Positions 25,197 through 28,678 of a stretch of DNA of 28,678 nt are shown piece after piece. The notes beneath the pieces are model-generated. The model did not search any database. It saw nothing but the letters and a program-made list of their open reading frames with translations, and was not told the DNA's origin. This stretch comes from DASXIW01 sp036497785 (GTDB taxonomy: Bacteria; Pseudomonadota; Alphaproteobacteria; Acetobacterales; Acetobacteraceae): positions 1 to 28,678 of the forward strand of contig DASXIW010000225.1 of assembly GCA_036497785.1 (NCBI GenBank). Direction: 5' to 3'. Within the stretch, counting starts at the first letter, position 1. The number at the start of each line of letters is the position of its first letter. The translations under genes were made by a program, and so were the position numbers.

Positions 25197-26639
25197 ATGG
25201 ACCAATCCGCCGCCGCACCAACCATCGAGTCGCCTACTACCGACCTGAGCCGGATGCGACTGACCGCACTGATCGTCGCCTGCGCGCTGTTCATGCAGAA
25301 TCTCGACAGCACGGTGATCGCCACCGCCCTGCCCACCATGGCCCGGGCCTTCGGCGCCGATCCTACCCATATGAGCGCCGCGCTGACCTCCTATCTCATC
25401 AGCCTCGCTGTGTTCATTCCGGCCAGCGGATGGGTGGCCGACCGGTTCGGCGCGCGCTCGGTCTTTCGCGCTGCGATCGCCGTGTTCACGGCGGGCTCGA
25501 TCCTGTGCGGCGCGGCCAACTCGTTGCCCTTCCTTATTGTCGCGCGGGTCTTCCAGGGCATGGGCGGCGCCATGATGGTGCCGGTGGGCCGGCTGGTGCT
25601 GCTGCGCACAGTCGCCAAATCCGATCTGGTTTCGGCCATGACCTGGCTGACCGTGCCCGCCATGATCGGCCCGGTGATCGGGCCGCCGCTCGGCGGCTTC
25701 ATCGTCACCTATTTCTCCTGGCGCTGGATCTTCGACATCAACATCCCGATCGGCGTGCTCGGCGTGGTGCTGGTGACGATCTTCGTGAAGGACATCCGCG
25801 AACCGACTAGCGCGAAATTCGACCTGCGGGGGCTCGCCTATTCCGGCATCGGTCTGTCCTGCCTGATGTTCGGACTGGAAACAGCCGGGCGCGGCGTGGT
25901 TCCTCCGGCGCTGACCGTGGCCATGCTGAGCGTCGCCGTTCTGTCCGCCCTGCTTTACTGGCGGCACGCTCGCCGCACCGTGGCGCCGCTGATGGATTTC
26001 ACCATGATGCGGGTTCCCACCTTCCTCGTTTCGGTCACCGCCGGTTTCCTGTTCCGCATCGGCATCGGCGCCATTCCCTTCCTGCTGCCCCTGATGCTCC
26101 AGCTGGGCTTCGGGCGGACCGCGGTGCAAAGCGGCCTGATCACCTTCGCAAGCTCCGCCGGCGCCATGGTGATGCGGCCAGCCACGGTCGGCATGCTGCG
26201 CCGCTTCGGCTTTCGCGACACGCTGCTCGTCAATGCCTTCCTGTCCGCGGGGATGCTCGCCCTAATGGCGGCGTTCCGCCCGTCCTGGCCGGTCTATGCG
26301 CTGTATGCCGTGCTGCTGCTGGGCGGCTTCTTCCGCTCCCTGCAATTCGCCGCCTACAACGCGCTAGCCTATGCCGATATCTCCCGCCCGCGCATGAGCG
26401 GCGCCACCAGCCTCTACAGCACGATGCAGCAGGTCTCGCTCACCTTCGGCGTCAGCGTGGGCGCGGCGTCGCTGGAGGTTTCCATGGCCCTCTCGAACCA
26501 TTCGGCACCGCAGCTGATGGATTTCTCCATGGCCTTCCTGGTGGTGGGCGCCTGCTCGCTGCTCTCCGCACCACTCGTGCTGCTGATGCCGCGCGATGCC
26601 GCCGCCGAAACTAGCGGTCATGTCCGCCGGGCTGCCTGA
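25197..26639 (+). CDS. MFS drug/solute exporter, DHA2 (EmrB/QacA) family
   Basis: A 480-residue multi-pass inner-membrane transporter. The N-terminal helix carries the DHA2 signature LDSTVIATALPTMARAFG. The loop after TM2 carries motif A (GWVADRFGARSVF). GRLVLLRTV and GPVIGPPLGGFIVTYFSWRWIFDINIPIGV (motif C plus the Trp-Arg-Trp-Ile-Phe-x-Ile-Asn-x-Pro-Ile-Gly segment) follow. Hydrophobic segments suggest 12-14 helices. The open frame starts 58 codons upstream inside the glycosyltransferase gene, but the family start is ATG 25197. It follows the glycosyltransferase by 49 bases and overlaps the DNA glycosylase gene by 20 bases. Substrate unknown. Confidence 0.93.
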   Translation: MDQSAAAPTIESPTTDLSRMRLTALIVACALFMQNLDSTVIATALPTMARAFGADPTHMSAALTSYLISLAVFIPASGWVADRFGARSVFRAAIAVFTAGSILCGAANSLPFLIVARVFQGMGGAMMVPVGRLVLLRTVAKSDLVSAMTWLTVPAMIGPVIGPPLGGFIVTYFSWRWIFDINIPIGVLGVVLVTIFVKDIREPTSAKFDLRGLAYSGIGLSCLMFGLETAGRGVVPPALTVAMLSVAVLSALLYWRHARRTVAPLMDFTMMRVPTFLVSVTAGFLFRIGIGAIPFLLPLMLQLGFGRTAVQSGLITFASSAGAMVMRPATVGMLRRFGFRDTLLVNAFLSAGMLALMAAFRPSWPVYALYAVLLLGGFFRSLQFAAYNALAYADISRPRMSGATSLYSTMQQVSLTFGVSVGAASLEVSMALSNHSAPQLMDFSMAFLVVGACSLLSAPLVLLMPRDAAAETSGHVRRAA

Positions 26640-27105
26640 GCCCCCGCCTGTCCTGGCGGATATCCTGCGGCAGGGCCTGCGGATCGTGTTTTGCGGCACC
26701 GCCGCCGGCGCCGTCTCCGCCGCGCGGGGGGCCTATTATGCCGGCCCGGGCAACCACTTCTGGCCCATCCTGCACCGCACCGGGCTGACACCGCGCCAAT
26801 TGCGGCCAGTGGAATTCCCGCTGCTCCCCCAGTTCGGAATCGGCCTCACCGATATCGCAAAACACGTCTCGGGCGCCGATTCCGACCTGCCTGCCAGCGC
26901 TTTCGACCCCACCGGACTCGCCGCCCGAATCCGCGCGGTCCGGCCCGATATGCTGGCCTTCAACGGCAAGAAAGCCGCGTCGCTGTTCCTGGGGAGGCCA
27001 GGGGCGCAGATCAGCTACGGACCTGCCGCCGGGCCGGAAGATTTCCCGGCAGTGTTCGTGCTGCCGTCCACGTCGGGGGCGGCACGGGGGGCTTGGGATG
27101 AGTGA
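26620..27105 (+). CDS. mug: Mug-like mismatch-specific DNA glycosylase, C-terminus shortened
   Basis: A 161-residue protein of the Mug/TDG uracil-DNA glycosylase superfamily, which removes U or modified bases opposite G. Motif 1 is FCGTAAGAVSAARGAYYAGPGNHFWPIL and motif 2 LPSTSGAAR. In E. coli Mug motif 1 is GINPG with a catalytic Asn; here the matching position is Ala, a variation that may change substrate range. ATG 26620 lies within the end of the transporter gene (20-base overlap), so the two are probably translationally coupled. The frame ends WDE-TGA; beyond this TGA the same frame reads PWFELARR and then TAA, which looks like the normal family C-terminus. The loss of some eight residues may be harmless. 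Confidence 0.85.
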   Translation: MSAGLPEPPPVLADILRQGLRIVFCGTAAGAVSAARGAYYAGPGNHFWPILHRTGLTPRQLRPVEFPLLPQFGIGLTDIAKHVSGADSDLPASAFDPTGLAARIRAVRPDMLAFNGKKAASLFLGRPGAQISYGPAAGPEDFPAVFVLPSTSGAARGAWDE

Positions 27106-27126
27106 CCCTGGTTTGAGTTGGCGCGA

Positions 27127-27154
27127 AGGTAAGGCCGAGGCGCTGCCCTTACCT
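27127..27154. terminator. Hairpin between convergent mug and the phosphatase gene
   Basis: AGGTAAGG (27127-27134) pairs perfectly with CCTTACCT (27147-27154) around a 12-base GC-rich loop. It covers the TAA that ends the mug read-through extension and the stop codon of the convergent gene. No T run. Confidence 0.4.
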
Positions 27155-27712
27155 GGCTTCGCTCAGCACCCAAGGATCCCCCGGCTCGCAGAAATACGGC
27201 GTACCGTTCGGCAGCCGCACATTCGGCTGCAGCCCCATATCCGCCCGCAACGCGCGGAAGAAGCCGCCATGCGCCACCACCAGAACAGGGGCGGTTTTCG
27301 CCACGACCCTATTGATCGCCTCGGCCGCGCGGGCACGCAGGCTGGCGAAGCTTTCAGCGCCTTCCGGCGTGGCCACGCCGTCCAGCCAATCGATGAACCA
27401 TTGGTCGGCGATGGGTTTGCCTTCATTCACCCCGAAGGCCACTTCGCGCAGCCCATCATCGAATTCCACCGGCAACCCAAGCGCCTCGGCGACGATGTGG
27501 GCGGTGTCGCGTGCACGCGACAAGGGCGAGGACACGATGGTGCGGATGCCGCGATTGCGCAGTTTCTCGGCGGAGGTCCGGGCCTGGGCCAGGCCGGTCT
27601 GGTTCAGCGGAATATCCACGTTGCCCTGGGCGAGGCTGTCGATGTTCCAGTTCGTCTCGCCATGGCGGAGGAACCAGAAGGTGGTTGGCGTCAGGCTGCC
27701 GGCGATCGTCAT
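27149..27712 (-). CDS. Histidine phosphatase (phosphoglycerate mutase) family protein
   Basis: A 187-residue branch-1 histidine phosphatase. The catalytic motif is FLRHGETNWN near residue 14, followed by GLAQARTSAEKL, SSPLSRARDTAHIVAEALG, LREVAFGVNEGK and VLVVAHGGFFRAL (second catalytic His). It is shorter than true dPGM (about 230-250 residues), so it is more likely a phosphatase than glycolytic mutase. Its ATG at 27710-27712 overlaps the upstream glutathione S-transferase stop as ATGA, implying one transcript. Substrate unknown. Confidence 0.9.
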   Translation of the reverse strand: MTIAGSLTPTTFWFLRHGETNWNIDSLAQGNVDIPLNQTGLAQARTSAEKLRNRGIRTIVSSPLSRARDTAHIVAEALGLPVEFDDGLREVAFGVNEGKPIADQWFIDWLDGVATPEGAESFASLRARAAEAINRVVAKTAPVLVVAHGGFFRALRADMGLQPNVRLPNGTPYFCEPGDPWVLSEAR

Positions 27713-28332
27713 GCTTCCAGCCCCTCTTTCGCCAGTGCGGCCGCCACGGCGGGGCGCGCCTTCATGCGGGCGAAATGCGCGGCAAGGTTTGCGGGCAGCG
27801 TCAGGCCCACGCGCACCGACGCCCAAAACTCGACATAGAACAGCGCCGCATCGGCCAGCGAGAATTCGCCTGCCACATAGTCGCGTCCGGCCAGCGCCGT
27901 ATCCAGGATCCCGAGGGCTTTCGCGACGATTTCCCGCCCGCGGATTTTCACCGCTTCCTGCCCGGCTTCGTCCGAGGCGAAATTTCCGGGGCGGAACATG
28001 CGCGCGAAGCCCTGCATGTGCAGCGTCGCCACCACGTAATCCATCGCTTCCAGCGCTCGCGCCTCGCCTTCCACATCGGCGGGCAACAACTTGGCCTGCG
28101 GGTTGCTGCGCGCCAGCCACCAGGCGATGGCGGGGAACTCCGTCAGCACCGAGCCGTCGTCGCGCACCAGGGCGGGCACCTTGGCCTTGGGGGTGATGGC
28201 GAGGTATTCCGGCTTGAGCTGCGCGCCTTCGCGCACGCTGGTCAGCACGGTCTCGTAGGGCGCGCCGATTTCCTCCAGCAGGATGCGGATGCCGATCGAG
28301 CAGGCGCCGGGCGAGTAATACAGCGTGTTCAT
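27709..28332 (-). CDS. Glutathione S-transferase, beta-like
   Basis: A 207-residue cytoplasmic GST. The N-terminal thioredoxin-like domain has LYYSPGACSIG, with Cys at residue 11 as in beta-class bacterial enzymes, followed by KAKVPALV with the cis-Pro and DGSVLTEFPAIAWWLA (glutathione binding). The all-helical C-terminal domain contains YVAGEFSLADAALFYVEFW. It conjugates or reduces substrates using glutathione; the exact substrate is unknown. ATG at 28330-28332 has AGGA about eight bases upstream. First gene of a two-gene unit with the histidine phosphatase; the composite repeat begins 17 bases upstream of its start codon, so its promoter must lie in or beyond the repeat. Confidence 0.95.
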   Translation of the reverse strand: MNTLYYSPGACSIGIRILLEEIGAPYETVLTSVREGAQLKPEYLAITPKAKVPALVRDDGSVLTEFPAIAWWLARSNPQAKLLPADVEGEARALEAMDYVVATLHMQGFARMFRPGNFASDEAGQEAVKIRGREIVAKALGILDTALAGRDYVAGEFSLADAALFYVEFWASVRVGLTLPANLAAHFARMKARPAVAAALAKEGLEA

Positions 28333-28348
28333 CGGCGTGGTCCTGTGG

Positions 28349-28454
28349 CTAGAGCAATATGGCTTTAGGTGAAATCACCGGGCCATAAAATTGCTCGCTA
28401 AAACAAATACCCAGAGCATGATGGCTTCGCCTATCAGAAGTCATCATGCTCTAG
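28349..28454. repeat. Composite two-hairpin intergenic repeat, copy 2 (inverted)
   Basis: An inverted copy of the 155-255 element. Hairpin A (28412-28454) is the AGAGCATGATGGCTTC / GAAGTCATCATGCTCT palindrome. Hairpin B (28349-28396) has arms AGAGCAATATGGC / GCCATAAAATTGCTC with a perfect inner palindrome GGTGA-TT-TCACC. The stretch TTTTAGCGAGCAATTT joining the hairpins is identical in the two copies. It occupies nearly the whole gap between prs and the GST gene, on whose strand both genes are read. Confidence 0.85.
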
Positions 28455-28464
28455 AGGGAGAGGG

Positions 28465-28678
28465 TCAGTCGAACAGGGAGCTGACCGAGCTTTCGTCGCT
28501 GATCCGCCGTATCGCCTCGGCTAGCAGCGGCGCGATGGTGACCTGGCGGATATTGCTGGCCAGGCGCACCGCCTCGGTCGCCAGGATGCTGTCGGTGATC
28601 GTCATCATCTCGATCGGGCTGGAGGCGATGCGTGCGACCGCGCCGCCGGACAGCACGCCATGCGTCACATAAACGCTT
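28465..28678 (-). CDS. prs: Ribose-phosphate pyrophosphokinase, C-terminal part
   Basis: The last 70 codons of a gene that enters from the right edge. The peptide VYVTHGVLSGGAVARI, then TITDSILAT, VTIAPLLAEAIRRI and the terminal ESSVSSLFD match the C-terminus of bacterial PRPP synthetase. The enzyme makes PRPP from ribose 5-phosphate and ATP for nucleotide, histidine and tryptophan synthesis. The GTG at 28666-28668 is an internal Val codon, not the start. The stop is at 28465, ten bases before the composite repeat, which could serve as its 3' hairpin. Confidence 0.95.
   Translation of the reverse strand, partial: SVYVTHGVLSGGAVARIASSPIEMMTITDSILATEAVRLASNIRQVTIAPLLAEAIRRISDESSVSSLFD

Overview
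The window is high-GC, gene-dense DNA from an alphaproteobacterium, most likely Rhodospirillales/Acetobacteraceae-like. This is inferred from gene content and order (groES-groEL behind CIRCE operators, a Usg-family protein, the tsaE-murU-addB-addA-trxA order, a plcP-agt-like pair); no rRNA or marker comparison was possible. No phage, insertion sequence, CRISPR array, tRNA or rRNA was seen.

Left part (1-5.5 kb): the first 41 codons of a threonine dehydratase, a composite palindromic repeat, two nearly identical tandem cold-shock genes, then groES-groEL behind a sigma70-like promoter bracketed by two CIRCE-type sites. Next come a Usg-family protein, NAD kinase, and a small membrane-anchored proline-rich protein.

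Middle (5.5-18.7 kb): a PhnW-like aminotransferase followed by formate-tetrahydrofolate ligase; a LysR regulator divergent from a pyridoxamine-phosphate-oxidase-fold protein, followed by a DUF302-type gene lacking an obvious start codon; then a tightly overlapping minus-strand operon tsaE-murU-addB-addA with trxA 61 bases downstream. The usual amgK between tsaE and murU is absent, and the MurU-like protein has lost two signature residues.

Right part (18.7-28.7 kb): a PEP-CTERM exoprotein gene broken by two compensating one-base frameshifts in G runs, with a sigma54-type -24/-12 element upstream; a ferredoxin-NADP-reductase-like flavoprotein; an orphan hybrid histidine kinase; a metallophosphoesterase-glycosyltransferase pair resembling the PlcP-Agt phosphate-sparing lipid remodelling module; a DHA2-type efflux transporter; a Mug-like DNA glycosylase shortened by an in-frame TGA; a phosphoglycerate-mutase-family protein and a glutathione S-transferase; a second, inverted copy of the composite repeat; and the 3' end of prs.

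The points most worth a second look are the broken PEP-CTERM gene with its sigma54 element, the amgK loss together with the altered MurU motif, the two-hairpin repeat family at both ends of the window, the double CIRCE arrangement, and the plcP-agt-like operon.
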